Below, in pieces: positions 23,388 to 34,832 of a DNA stretch of 64,000 bases (positions are counted from its first letter, which is position 1; each line of letters opens with the position of its first letter). The stretch covers positions 14,274,058-14,338,057 of the forward strand of contig CM051033.1 in NCBI GenBank assembly GCA_027627225.1, in the 5' to 3' direction. The DNA comes from Congeria kusceri. Lineage: Eukaryota; Mollusca; Bivalvia; Myida; Dreissenidae. The notes beneath the pieces are model-generated. The model ran no database searches and was not told the origin of the DNA. It was given only the letters and a program-made list of their open reading frames with translations. The translations under genes were made by a program, and so were the position numbers.

Positions 23388-24252
23388 GTACCGCCTTATG
23401 TGGGTGGTTGTGAAAGGTGTGTATAACCCTATATAGTGACAGGTAGGGATCGCCTTAAATGTACGGTGGTGACAGGTGGATGCCGCCCTATATTGGCGGT
23501 GGTGACAGGTGGGTACCATCTTATGTGGTCGATAGTGACAGGGGGGTACCGCCTTATGTGGTCGATAGTGACAGGTGGGTACCGCCTTATGTGGGCGGTG
23601 GTGACAGGTGGGTACCGCATTGTATTGGTGGTGGTGACAGGTGGCTACCGCCTTGTGTGGGCGGTGGCGACAGGTGAGTACCGCCTTATGTGGGCGGTGG
23701 TGACATGAGGGTAACGTCTTGTATGGGCGGTGGTGACAGGTGGGTACCGCCTAATGTAGGCGGTGGTGACAGGATGGTACCGCCTTGTGTGAGTGGTGGT
23801 GACAGGTGGGTACCGCCTTCTATGGGCGGTGGTGACATGTGGGTAACGCCTTGTATGGGTGGTGGTGACATGTGCATAACGCTTTGCATGGGCGGTGGTG
23901 ACAGATGGGTACCGCCTTGTGTGGGTGGTGGTGACAGGAAGGTACCGCCTTGTATGGGTTTTGTGACAGGTGGGCACCGCCGTGTGTGAGTATTGGTGAT
24001 AGGTGGGTACTGACTTGTTTGGGGGTTCGTGACAGGTGGGTACCGCCTTATGTGGGGGGTTGTGACAGGTGCGTGCCGCCTTATGTGGGGGTGGTGACAG
24101 GTGGGTACCGCCTTGTGTTGGGGTTGTGACAGATGGGTACCGCCTTATGTGGGGGTTGTGACAGGTGTGTAACGCCTTGTGTAGGCGGTGTTGACGGGTG
24201 GTACCGCCTTATGTGGGCGGTGGTGACAAGTGGGTACTGCCTTTTGTGTGGC
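23388..24252. repeat. 33-bp minisatellite, about 25 copies
   Basis: The unit is close to GTGACAGGTGGGTACCGCC plus TTATGTGGGCGGTG and recurs every 33 bp, with shortened units after about 24000. Because 33 is a multiple of three and the unit lacks stops in most frames, long open frames appear on both strands (an 11-residue repeat such as GGGDRWVPPYV on +). They lack splice or start context, so I do not call a protein. Confidence 0.9.
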
Positions 24253-25040
24253 GGAGGCTCTGTTGTATCAAGATAGTGTTGATATATATTAAAACGTAAT
24301 TTTTATTTAGTTTAGAATACCGATTTCTGTACCACTGAAAATTTACCTATGGCTTTGAAACGTTTCTATCGGCGGTTTTAGGTTGCATTAACATATTTTT
24401 TTCGAAACTGAAATTACTGGCTAAAAGACTTAAATATACTTGCATGCTTTTTAATCCAGCAGATCTTTCCTAATTGTATTAGTTAAAGATCAATAAGTAA
24501 ATTATTGGAGTTGACTAATATTTTTGATGCCATCTCATAAAGATATTTTCAAAATTTTTATCGACAAATTGTGGACCATGTCGCACCTCATTTTTCTACA
24601 TAAAACTAAGCTCATGGTTTGACTTGAACACTATATAAACACAGCTGATGTTATTTTACTGTGTGCACTTTCTTAACGGCAGTTGTTCGTCTGTGAAAGG
24701 TCAGTTGTTCTAATTTTTAATAAACATTTAATTTTGGACTTTATACAATCAATGCCATCTCATTAAAACCACATCCTAATATTGTTAGGATCGGAATACA
24801 TCGTCACGTTCAAATGACCTTCAGAACAATAAAATATCAACCCTGCTGTGCCAAATGAAATTGCATGTTGCACAGCAAAGTTTGGCAACGTTTTTTTGAA
24901 AAGTGATGTATTTCCAGCTGATCCTCAGGAATAAATTATTTACAGTTAATTTTCACATGGATAACAATGGATATAGTGATACCTTAGGCGAGAAAACATC
25001 CAAAGTTCACGTTAATTTTGTGCGTAGTATTTGTGGTTTA
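24253..25040. other. No gene recognised
   Basis: This AT-rich spacer lies between the minisatellite and the next repeat. I see no exon, RNA gene or clear repeat. Confidence 0.4.
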
Positions 25041-25265
25041 CACTAAAACCCCGTTTTACGACCACCTCGAATTTACGACCACCCCGCTAAAGCGGACACT
25101 TTTATAAAGACCCGATTGTTTTCCTATATATTTCAATGGTCGCAAACCCCAATTATTCGGGCACCTCGCTATTCCGTATAATGACCACTTAGCCCAGACC
25201 GAAAGTACCAAATAATGCTCAAAATAACCCCGTTATTGCGACCACTGTCATTTGGTCGTTGACAC
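25041..25265. repeat. CCCCGTTTTACGACCACC repeat fragment (pogo/mariner-like MITE relic?)
   Basis: ACTAAAACCCCGTTTTACGA and the following ACGACCACC modules recur with variation (ATTTACGACCACCCCG, ATAACCCCGTTATTGCGACC). This style is common in MITEs of marine invertebrates; class assignment is from memory. No complete pair of ends was found. Confidence 0.4.
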
Positions 25266-25639
25266 TTAACATCATCAATTAACAACATATGCCGTGGAGA
25301 TAACATAATGCTTTGCGGTATAAAAGAAGCGTGTGAAAATCAATGTTTCAGATGTGTTGATAAGGGATTAGCACAGCGACCGTGTATCAGATTACGTTAA
25401 TTGACACTAGCAGACAGTTAGTGGGTAACACTGCTGAATACTGAACCTTAAATGGCCTTTTTAATCAAATTTTAATTAATTTCCGAGTTAATGTAAAGTT
25501 CATATCCATAACTATAAGTTACAAAATCTGCATTTAATAAAGCATTTATTGAACACAAATTGGGCTTTTCGTTTTCATTCATTATTCATTTATATTTTCA
25601 TTAAAACTTTAAATGACACAGACGTTTTAATGTACTGAC

Positions 25640-26335
25640 TCGGTGATACCTCGATAATACGACCGAGCCAGGGGTCAAAACTGGCCATACCTAGGTGGTC
25701 ACATTGTTTATATAGACTTAAGTAGAAAAATGACTTTAAAATCTCCTGAAACCGCAGTGTTTCCGTATTTGATATGTAACATTGTATAGTGGTCTTGTAC
25801 AAAGATTGTTGAAGTTATGCCCCTAGGGTAAAAAGTGGCCATGACCTGGGGTGTCACCTGATTTATATAGACTTATATGGCAAGTGGGCCTTAAAATCTT
25901 CCTTGTTGAAACCGTAAGGTCCAGAATTTTTATATTTTGCGTGAAGCATTTGTGTAGTGGTCCTCTACAAAGATTGTGCAAATGATGACCCTGGGGGTAA
26001 AATTTGGCCACGGCCCGGGGGTCACATGGTTTATATACATTTAAATAGTAAAATGACTTTAAAAATCTTCTCCTCTGAAACCGCAAGGCCCAGTGGTTTC
26101 ATTTTCGGTATGTTACATTGTATCGTGGTGCACTACAAATAATTTTCAAATTATGCCCCTGGGGTAGAACGTGGCCACGCCCTGTGGGTCACATGGTTTA
26201 TATAGACCAAAAAAAACTTCTGAAACTGCAAGGCCCAGATCTTTATACTCAGGTAAGGGGTTTAGTGTAATTTTGCCCTTTGGTTATAAACCATTATGAT
26301 GCCTTAAACTCAGGTGAGCGACCGTGGGCCATCTT
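25640..26335. repeat. Tandem modules of about 155-168 bp, four copies
   Basis: GTCACATGGTTTATATA or a close variant occurs at 25698, 25853, 26021 and 26188. Between copies lie TGAAACCG(C/T)AAGG, TAGTGGTC(T/C)TCTACAAAGAT and CCCTGGGGGTAAAA. The block ends with AACTCAGGTGAGCGACCGTGG, the mirror of the GTCGCTCACCTGAG terminus of the element at 38082. This is therefore likely a partial copy of that superfamily. Confidence 0.7.
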
Positions 26336-26344
26336 GTTTCTTAT

Positions 26345-26600
26345 ATAGCTTTATTTAAAAAAATGAAAAAATCTTCTTGTCGGTAACCACTGGTTGGATT
26401 TCGAAATAATTTCACAGAAATGTTCCTTGGGTGGTTCTCTACCAATGTGGCGCAAATGGTTCAGGTCCGTTGAAAAACATGGCCGCCACATGTCTAAAGA
26501 GATCCTTCGGACGCTCCCTGAGTAATGATCGAACTCACGACCTTCCATTCGCAAGGCGGACACCATATCCATAACGTGTGTATGGAGCTGGGATATCTCA
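26345..26600 (-). mobile_element. Composite SINE: tRNA-derived head joined to another repeat
   Basis: Read on -, 26590-26515 gives GGATATGGTGTCCGCCTTGC and GTGAGTTCGATCATTACTC, a tRNA-like head also found in the SINEs at 37048 and 43258. The body that follows is different: it contains CATGTGGCGGCCATGTTTTT and GAAATTATTTCGAAAT, which recurs near 39405 and, in decayed form, near 38550. Confidence 0.55.
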
Positions 26601-27156
26601 TTTTTTTTCCCAACTTTATCAACATGCATATTTTTTCAGTATATACGGCTTCGCATAATTAGTGCGTCTTTTCAAATTGAAAAACACTTTTTCTTACTGA
26701 TATTTGCTTCAGTGTATTGAAGTTATAGTACTCAAATTGTGTTAATTGCCAATTTTCAACATGCTTTTATTGCGTGTTTCAAAAAGATAAAGAATTACCA
26801 GTATATGATATGCAAAATTGTATTACATCAGTTGCCAAACCGGTATATTTAATTGCAGCAAAATTTTTATAATATAATACAGCAGTTCCCGACTACAAAA
26901 ATGAATGCGGTAAACGAACAGGTAGATAAACAACCACAAGCTATTCAGTCAAAGGAAGAAGAATAGTAAGTCTCAAATAACTTTGTCAACCTTTTACAAT
27001 GTCATTCTTTCTGTAGGGTTTTAACGTACCTTTTACTAGCTTGCACATTATTTTGTGCACGAATTCCATTGTTTTTACAACGAACATATTTTACAATATA
27101 TGAGTTACATATATATGACAAAGAAGAAATTACGTATAACTAAAATATATTTGATG
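26601..27156. other. No gene recognised
   Basis: AT-rich sequence with short open frames only; nothing is supported. Confidence 0.4.
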
Positions 27157-27402
27157 CGTGTCGTGGGAAAATCGGGCTTAATGCATGTGGGTAAAGTGTC
27201 GTCCCGGACCAGCCTGTGCAGTCCGCACAGGCTAATCCAAGACGGCACTTTCCGCTTTTAGGGTATTTTCTGTTTCAAGGAAGTCTCTTCTAAATATAAA
27301 TCCACGTAGGTGGAAAGTGTCGTCCCGGATTAGCCTGTGCGGACTGCACAGGCTAATCCGGGACGACACTTTTCGCACATTCAGTAAGCCCGGGTTTCTC
27401 CG
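27157..27402. mobile_element. Hairpin MITE, long GTCGTCCCGGA inverted repeats, copy 1
   Basis: The left end begins GTGTCGTGGGAAAATCGGGC, and AAGTGTCGTCCCGGA plus CAGTCCGCACAGGC follow. The right part carries the same blocks inverted (GGACTGCACAGGCTAATCC, GGGACGACACTTTTCGCAC). The centre holds TTTCAAGGAAGTCTCTTCTA. The internal blocks GCCTGTGC..GCACAGGC are themselves palindromic, so each half can fold on its own. I recall this family from dreissenid mussel sequence. Confidence 0.8.
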
Positions 27403-28692
27403 ATATTCTCCGTAAACTTCAGGTAACTGTCCGTATTTTTTTTAGATATATTTTGATATTTTCACGAGCCGAGCGGTAGCTGTGATTTTTGCTCTATTAA
27501 ACTTGGGTCGATAACTTTTATAATTTTCTCTATAGAAACTAATGTATTTCTCATACATTAAATTGAATTAAAATTGACTCTGATAAACAATGAACTAATA
27601 ATAAAGTAGTATGCTTAAGTTCTTTGTAAACTAACAGGAAAATATAAACTCAAGATTTATATTATTTCTATCATTTATTTGTTTATAATAAATAATGGTG
27701 AACAAATTTCTACATAGATTCTAATAATTCAACAAATGCAACAAGTATTTATAAAATTCACCAATACAACCGTTTCAAAGATAACAATAAGTACTTGCAC
27801 AGCTCCATTAAAATATTCCTTATAATTGTTATATGAGCTATTATATATCTTAATGTATAGGTTTAGTCTTAATTTTAGGTCTCACACCTATGAAAACACA
27901 GTTCAGAGTCCATGAATGAGAATGAGAAATTTCTGTGCCTTTTATACTCTCCAAAAGCGCACATATAACTTTGTGGAATAATAGTGTAAAATCGCACATC
28001 CAGAAATGCGCACAAACAGCGCACAAGTAGTGCTCACATAGCGCACAGAAGCGTACAATTTTAGCGTTCTTAACATGGTACATGTCACTCGTCTTAAATA
28101 GAGATTTTTACATAAACATGAATTAAACAATACAATCTAGGCAAATTTGTAGCAGATTAGTAAATTACACACTAATAAAGATGACTCAAATATTAATGAA
28201 TGAATATGTGGTAATAAGCGATTATCTCGAATAACTTTACTGTTAAAATCCTGTAGTCATTGTAACAACCCACAATGCACTCGTACTAGGTCAAAAGTTC
28301 AACTTCCTGTTTATCCAAAAATGGCGGACATATAATTAGACGTTTTTACCATGTAAAACTATTCAAGGATTTAACAATTAATTAAAAAGTGACAAAGGTA
28401 TCTATGGGTTGTAATCATATCTGCATACAACATAGCATCTAATTAAACCATTGAATAACAGTGACATTCATATTAAAAAAAATTACGAAAATTCTAACAA
28501 ATAAAATGAACACTGTAAACATGTTTACATGTACCAACTGGGGCATGAAAATATTTAAAGATATATCAATTATTAAAGTAGTAGTATTCCGGGCTTGGTT
28601 ATAATTTATATTTGCCCCTACCTCACAGTTCATCAAATATTCTTCATCAAATATTCAAGTGCTGTTGCAAGTGTAGACAAGTATTTAGAGGC
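27403..28692. other. No gene recognised
   Basis: AT-rich. At 27950-28080 the word GCGCACA or its near-copies recur (TAGCGCACAGAAGCG, GCGCACAAGTAGTGC), a possible short degenerate repeat. No splice-supported exon was found. Confidence 0.4.
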
Positions 28693-28839
28693 GTGTCGTG
28701 GGAAAACCGACACTTTCCGCTTTTTTTTTTTTTCGTTTCAAGGAAGTCTTTTCTAAACATAATTACATTGTAGGCTGCACAGGCTAATCCGGGACGACAC
28801 TTTACGCACATGCATTAAGCCCGATTTTCACACGACACT
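28693..28839. mobile_element. Hairpin MITE, same family, internally deleted copy 2
   Basis: GTGTCGTGGGAAAACCG opens the copy and CGATTTTCACACGACAC closes it, so both tips survive. The left inner hairpin block is deleted, while the central TTTCAAGGAAGTCTTTTCTA and the right block GCACAGGCTAATCCGGGACG remain. It is 147 bp, compared with about 246 bp for the copy at 27157. Confidence 0.8.
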
Positions 28840-29930
28840 CCTACACTGTCATATTGTATATGCAATTCTCAGATAATGAATTCAACTGCTATATAAATAT
28901 ATATATCCGTGACAGCAAAGAACAAAAGTTCCAAAAAGGCTTTGATGAATTGGTAAGCATAATTTTCTACAGTATAGAAAACAATTTCGTTGATTACAGA
29001 AAGTCAATTGACATTATTGGTGTTATATTTAGAAAAAAAAATACAAACTGATATTAAAAACATACCAAAGCAAGTGTATGAATGAATTGAACATTTACTG
29101 ATTAAGCCGAAATTTACCATCAAAAGAATACAATTCAGAAATATGTATACTACTTTCGAAATACAGATAAAGATACGCAGAACAAATTTTGTAATTAAGT
29201 TTGAGTATGTCGTTGGTTGGGCGGGCGTATCTCGTAGCATGTGTCCACTTATGGCTTCCGCACAATATTTCGAAAAAGAATTAAGATATTGTAATGAAAT
29301 TCAAACAAAGATATCATATAGCGAGACCGTTCCTGAAGTTGTATTTCGGATGGGTGGAGTGAAGGCCCCTGGCCATTGTAACTAACAATAGAAAAAGAGG
29401 TTTCCACTCACTAACTCGAGAACGACTTGAACTTTTGAATGAACATTTATCGATACAATCTCTTAGCAGAGTTGTCGTTCGTTGCTCTCACCATACACCT
29501 CTGAAATGGGCGCAATGACAAGACTCGTGCCAAAAAACGGAACACATGTATTTAATGCACATTTAATTTGATTGTGAGGACCAAACCATAGAAATAAAGA
29601 ATTAACGGTTTTTAAATTATCATACATTGGGCCAAAAAAAATAATTTGTGACTTTTTTTCTTGCCCATTTACGCAGTCGGAATCAGTTCGCATAATTCAT
29701 GTACACACAGTGGTAAAAGCCATGCTTTTCATGAATAACTGTAACTTCTAACACTAATAGCAATTGTCAAAAACAAGTCATTTTGAGGGCCGTCTATAAA
29801 ACATGTGGCACAGCATTTGAAGTTTGAAATATATAATACGTTTACAAATACAAAAACACTTGGTCAGTGTCTGACCACTAAAAGGTAAATGTTAACAGTA
29901 AATCCATATTGCGTTGTTCAAACTACCTAT
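28840..29930. other. Unassigned; weak open frames only
   Basis: Open frames at 28854-29051 (+, 65 codons) and 29143-29385 (+, 80 codons) have fairly even amino-acid composition. They match no family I know and lack obvious splice signals. I cannot say they are genes. Confidence 0.3.
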
Positions 29931-30150
29931 TTTTAGCTCGACTATTGGAATAATAGACGAGCTTTCCTACTAGCCCCGGCGTCGGCGTCCGCGTCTGAAT
30001 TTGGTTAAAGTTTTTATTCAAAAGTCTTGTAACTTCAAGCCTACATACGTTATTCACTTAAAACTTGGAGTATACTTTTGTCCTCAAATCAAGTATCAGG
30101 GGCGGCATTCCCCAAAACTCTGTTTTGTATTGTGACAGAGTTTTGCCCCT
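29931..30150. repeat. TTTTTAGCTCGACTATT repeat fragment
   Basis: The fragment starts TTTTTAGCTCGACTATTGGA, continues with CCCCGGCGTCGGCGTCCGCG and then AACTCTGTTTTGTATTGTGA. The last part resembles modules in the block at 34833-35521, so the two are related. This style of repeat is very common in bivalves. Confidence 0.6.
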
Positions 30151-30578
30151 TTTTCACTTAGATTTATGTGTATATATTCATGTATATCCAGATAATATGT
30201 GTTAGCAATGATTCTACCATGGTCGCTCACGCGCTCGCATTGAAATAAGAAGGGAGCTAACTGTGGTTTTTTACCCCGATATACCAATGGTTGTTTCCCA
30301 CTTGTAGCGCGTGAATTAATTCCACAGAATAAACTTGAACATTTCTCGTTTGTTTTCTTTGGTAAAAAAAATATATTAGAAAAATGATTGTTAGCAAATT
30401 ATTTCATTTCCTTTATGTCATTTTCGTTCTTGAGAATATATGCGGAAATGGCTGTTATATTTTACCCCCGCGAGATTTTTATGAATGAAAATTGTGTTAC
30501 AAGCAATGTCACGTGACATAAATAGCGTAGTACATTTGACCTACAAATCGTCTGCTATACTATCCATCTTACTGGAGA

Positions 30579-33413
30579 ATGGCGCATCCACTGCCAATTC
30601 GAATTGGGTCAATTTATGAGTTTAGACGGAGCATGGAAAGTTGGAGGGTGGTGAGCTATATGCATGATGGACATGTACAGAAGTATGTACTTAGATCACT
30701 GCACAGTGGCGAAATGAAGAGTGCATTTGTGCATGAAGTCTTTGAGAAAAGCACAGCCACCTATGAAGAAGTCAATGATTTCTTTTATGAAGTGAGTGGT
30801 ATGGCAGATACAGATGATCTGAGTTTCCTAGAAGAAGATTTTGACATTGAAAATGAAACGTTACCCGCACCCCCACCAGTGAAAAGATTCAATACTTCAG
30901 GTGACATACAAGTAAACAAACTGAAATCGCACAACACGGAGAAAACCACAGAGAAACAAATACAATGGGCAGTCAAAATGGTGAAAGGTAAAATTTGATG
31001 TTTTTTTCTAGGTCTGGAGGTGTCATAATCATGTTGCTATATCATTAGTTAAAATAGTACAGTTTTATTCCAAAATTAAAGTGAGCCATTGGCGGATATT
31101 TATATTACGGTAATCTACAAAAAACGCAGCTATATCATTAAGAAATAATATTTTCCTACCATAGTTTGGTGTCCAATAACTCAAGGTCCGGAGTATAGAA
31201 CTAGATGCATACGAATTAAATCGCAAGTGCGAAGTATGAGTGAGATCGATTTGATGACACGGTACGCATCTATACTCCTGATCGCAGTCTTTGTGCTAAC
31301 CAACTCCCGGCTAGAGCTTTCGATTTGAGTCTAGTGGAAATGTTCATGCATTAGATCAATGGGGCTGTTTTGTTTCAGAGAATTATCATTACACAATATT
31401 ATGAAGAATTATGATCATACTTTTTTATGACAATTATTATCCACCTGGAGTGGACTTTGATAAAAGTTAACCAAATAGAGATATTACATTAACATGCTTA
31501 CTGTTAAAAACCACATAAAAGAATATTAACAAAATGTTGTAAACATAATTACCCCCCTCCCCCAACATACACACACGCACACTCTATAAAACAGAAAGGA
31601 TTTGTTTTGTCATGATATGCACGTTTAAGTGTTTGCCTTTTACTCAACAATTTCTGCTAATCTCCTGAACTATTTTCAAAAAAATAGGCTCCGCACATAA
31701 TTTGTTGCAGAATAACCTATACTTGATTTCCTTCATTGTCTATAGAAAACTAGAAAAGAATTAGGACACAAAGTTAACAATCGCAAACTTAAAGCATACA
31801 AACCAATCGTCAACATTTTTTGTATACATTATTTAATTTTATTATTTATAGTTAATTTTCGCATTATTGAAATAGTGGTTAATTGGCCAATAAACGACTC
31901 AGATGCATGGGAATTAATTCAAGTCCAGGACGGTGTCCATGACGGTGTGAGTCCCAGTGTTTATATAGCCACCAATCAGAACAACAAAGAGTTGTTCATT
32001 TGCCAATAAACAATGATAATGCGAAAATTATTTCGATCCTAACATGATCTGACAAATATTTTTGCAATTGTAATGAGAACTACATTTTACTGTTTACTGC
32101 TGCTCTCAGAATCTGGTCTATTTTGTGCCTTTTTTATTGCATAGTTTAACAAGGATAATTTTGTTGTTGATAGAAAAATCAGCGAGTATCATGTTAGAAT
32201 ATGTAATAATTTGCAAAATATAAAGAGAGTAACTTTCGAATTGTTTGACAGTATTTTTTTGTATTTTATAGATTGGATGCTGGAAGCTGGATATTCTAGC
32301 ACAGATTTTGAAAACATGGATGGAAGAGAGCTTGACGAGACCCTTCTGAAATTTTACGCCTTTGTACAAGCCAAGGAGGGACAAGATTATTCCACGTTAG
32401 CCCTGGTATCTATTCGCGCAGGAATCAATCGCCATTTGATTTTGCCACCTGTGGCCAGGCAGATCAATTTAATGAAAGACAGGGAATTTATGTTCTCCAA
32501 GTTTTGACGGGGCTTATCAAGAGCCTGAAAAGGGATGGAAAAGACAGGAGTTCACACAAGGAGCCCATCAGTGAGGAGGATCTTGCGAAACTCTACAAAA
32601 GTGGAGTCTTCTCAGAGCAAACCCCGGAAACACTTCAAAACAAGGTCATCTTTGACATAATGACACAATTTGGTCGACGGGGACAAGAAGGGCCGAAAGA
32701 GCTGAAAAAAGATTCCTTCATCGTCAAAGAAGATGCAAAGGGTAGGCGCTATCTCTGCATGGCTTACAACGAAGCTGACAAGATACATTATGGTGTTGAT
32801 GCCAAAGAAAAGCCGAAACAGCCACGACTCGATGAAAATCAGGGACCAAATTGCCCACTACGATCCTATGAAAAATACATCTCAAAGCTGAATGCCAATT
32901 GCAATAGTTTGTTTCAAAGATAAAACATGGTATTGCGAACAACCTGTTGGAGTAAACACACTGGGAAAATTTATGTCAAAATTATCTGCAAAGGCCAACC
33001 TAAGTAGAAGGCACACCAACCACTGCTTGCGTGCATTTGTGTCATCGCATCTGCACAAGATGGGATATTCAAACCAGGCTATTGTGGCCGTTACTGGTCA
33101 TCGCAACCCTGCAAGTCTTGAGGCCTACATCAAGCCAGATGATGATTAAAGACATAGTGTCAGTAATGCATTAAATTTGGCAGGTAGGGTTTATGCAAAT
33201 TGTCAAAAAGCACTTACCCAAATCACATCAGATGTCATTCCATCCATTCGTTCCTTGGTGGCCGCACAAAGTGATGCCCAAGTTCAACAACCAACGGACA
33301 TTACTTTGTCATCTACGAATAATGCTCTGTCACAGAGTCGTACACTTCAGATGTTCACTGGGAACATCTCGTCCAGCACAATAAACCTCAATATTAATAA
33401 CTATGGCAAGTGA
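30579..33413 (+). pseudogene. Crypton-type tyrosine recombinase, one intron, two frameshifts and one stop
   Basis: Tyrosine recombinases cut and rejoin DNA through a 3'-phosphotyrosine. Exon 1 (30579-30988) starts at an ATG with A at -3 and G at +4, and ends GTGAAAG|GTAAAA. Exon 2 begins 32272 after TTTTATAG; the phase-1 joint restores VKMVKDWMLEAG. An N-terminal part of about 110 residues, which I do not recognise, precedes the core-binding domain (SIRAGINRHLILPP). The catalytic domain has FGRRGQEG (Arg), RRHTNHCLRAF (His-x-x-Arg), TGHRNPASLEAY (final Tyr). The C-terminal tail ends STINLNINNYGK, a style typical of Crypton-derived animal genes. Three breaks show: a one-base shift near 32502-32507, another near 32922-32930, and TAA at 33147-33149 with homologous frame continuing to 33413. 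Related Crypton-derived host genes exist in animals, but the breaks suggest a dead copy here. Confidence 0.8.
30989..32271 (+). other. Intron of the Crypton-type gene, containing two small foldback elements
   Basis: The intron is 1.28 kb with a GTAAAA donor and TTTTATAG acceptor. At 31190-31278 GGAGTATAGA and TCTATACTCC form the tips of a short foldback. From 31857 to about 32090 lies another element: AATTTTCGCATTATT on the left and AATAATGCGAAAATTA-type sequence on the right, followed by a part that recurs near 58600 (ATTATTTCGAT, ACATGA(T/C)CTGACAAA, ACTATATTTTAC). Confidence 0.65.
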
Positions 33414-33853
33414 GTTCACCTTACGAGGAAATTGACTGTTACCAAGAGACGTTAAGCCATTGGCTGTTACCAACAGCAGTTGTGACTGCTTAAATTAATA
33501 TTACTCTGAGTATATCCACTTTCAAACACAGATTCATGAATTGTTGCGGTTTCCGCCACGTTGACTGTTTATCCACTAGATCTTTTGCATTATGGTCGGT
33601 CTTGTAATATGCTGACCAATTATTTAATGAATATTCTCGTTGTTTTAATTATTATTACACATGAATTAAGATAAGAATTTTGATTCAGTGTTATTAAAAA
33701 ATATTGTTGTTCAAAAAGTATTCATTTTCAGGTACAGTGGGGTGAAATGTAACAGCCGAATGGTCACGTGATTTGTTGTTTACATGTTGCTACTCAACAC
33801 AAACTAGTGTTGTACAGTACAAATACGGTTAACGTTTATTCATGGCAGAATCG

Positions 33854-34024
33854 AAATAATTTACGGGTAGGCGTTGGTTATTTAGGTAATAACCAACGGT
33901 TTGTCGTTCCGATGCTTGTTATCAAACCACTCGGGCTACCGCCCTCGTGGTTTACTTCCTACGCATTGGAACTCCAAACCGTTGGTTATTACCGCAATAA
34001 CCAACGCTTACCCGTAAATTATTT
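33854..34024. mobile_element. Near-palindromic MITE, about 50-bp inverted repeats
   Basis: AAATAATTTACGGGTA, then GCGTTGGTTATT and AATAACCAACGGTTTG, run inward from the left. The same blocks run inward from the right on the other strand, ending TACCCGTAAATTATTT at 34024. The whole element is 171 bp. Each arm also contains its own small hairpin (GTTGGTTATT / AATAACCAAC). It lies 440 bp past the end of the recombinase gene. Confidence 0.8.
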
Positions 34025-34314
34025 CTTAAATATTTAATGTCGGAATGTCAAGTGGGAATGCCATTAAATTAATTTATGTATGTATCCCAAAGAAAGTGCA
34101 TGCAATCGAAAATCGGACAAAGAATTTGTCGTATTAGGTTTCTTGCCCGACATTGTTTGTTTTTTTAATTGGTTTTTTGAAAGGCTTTCAATATTTGTTA
34201 TTCTTTCAGAGTTTTAAGGTGCTGAAAGTGACTTTATCTAGATTTTACACCTGATTGCGTCTTTGTGGCGTATATTTTACAATGGACCTAAATTCATCAG
34301 CTACACATTTGACG

Positions 34315-34315
<1 letters not shown>

Positions 34316-34359
<44 letters not shown>
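34316..34359. repeat. (AT)n microsatellite
   Basis: Uninterrupted AT dinucleotides, about 21 units. Confidence 0.95.
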
Positions 34360-34362
<3 letters not shown>

Positions 34363-34832
34363 GAAGCAATTCAAAACGGTATGATTAAGAGAAAAAAACA
34401 ACAGAATTAAACAATAACGATATATTTACTTCAAATTTGATTTACAAGTTTACGATGCAATATTGTATTAAAACTTACCAGTTTGAATAATAAAACTCGC
34501 TTAGCAATGGTCAAGTCATATTTATAATATTGAACAAATGTTGTAGTAATTACTTAAATGAATATTTTCGTTTAAACATTTACAACCACTATATTTAAGG
34601 TGATGCATATTATCCCTATCTAATTGCCCAAACTATCCATGATGTGCCGCAAAGTGTTACGCAATATCGAACAACTGCAGTGCCTTCGGCGCTTTGATCG
34701 TTAAAAGCAATAGGTTTTCGTGGAATTTCCACGCTTCTTGATTTTTTTTGCAGCTTAAAGCAATGTATGCTAAAAAGGTAGCAAATGTTCAAGCAGTTAT
34801 GAACAGAGATCAGCTTAGAGGTACGTATAGTA

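Noticed and set aside
23229..23989. Several overlapping open frames of 63-110 codons on both strands
   Set aside because: They arise from the 33-bp minisatellite, whose unit length is a multiple of three. No start, splice or domain evidence.
28854..29385. Two + strand open frames of 65 and 80 codons
   Set aside because: No recognisable motif or exon border; not strong enough to call a gene.
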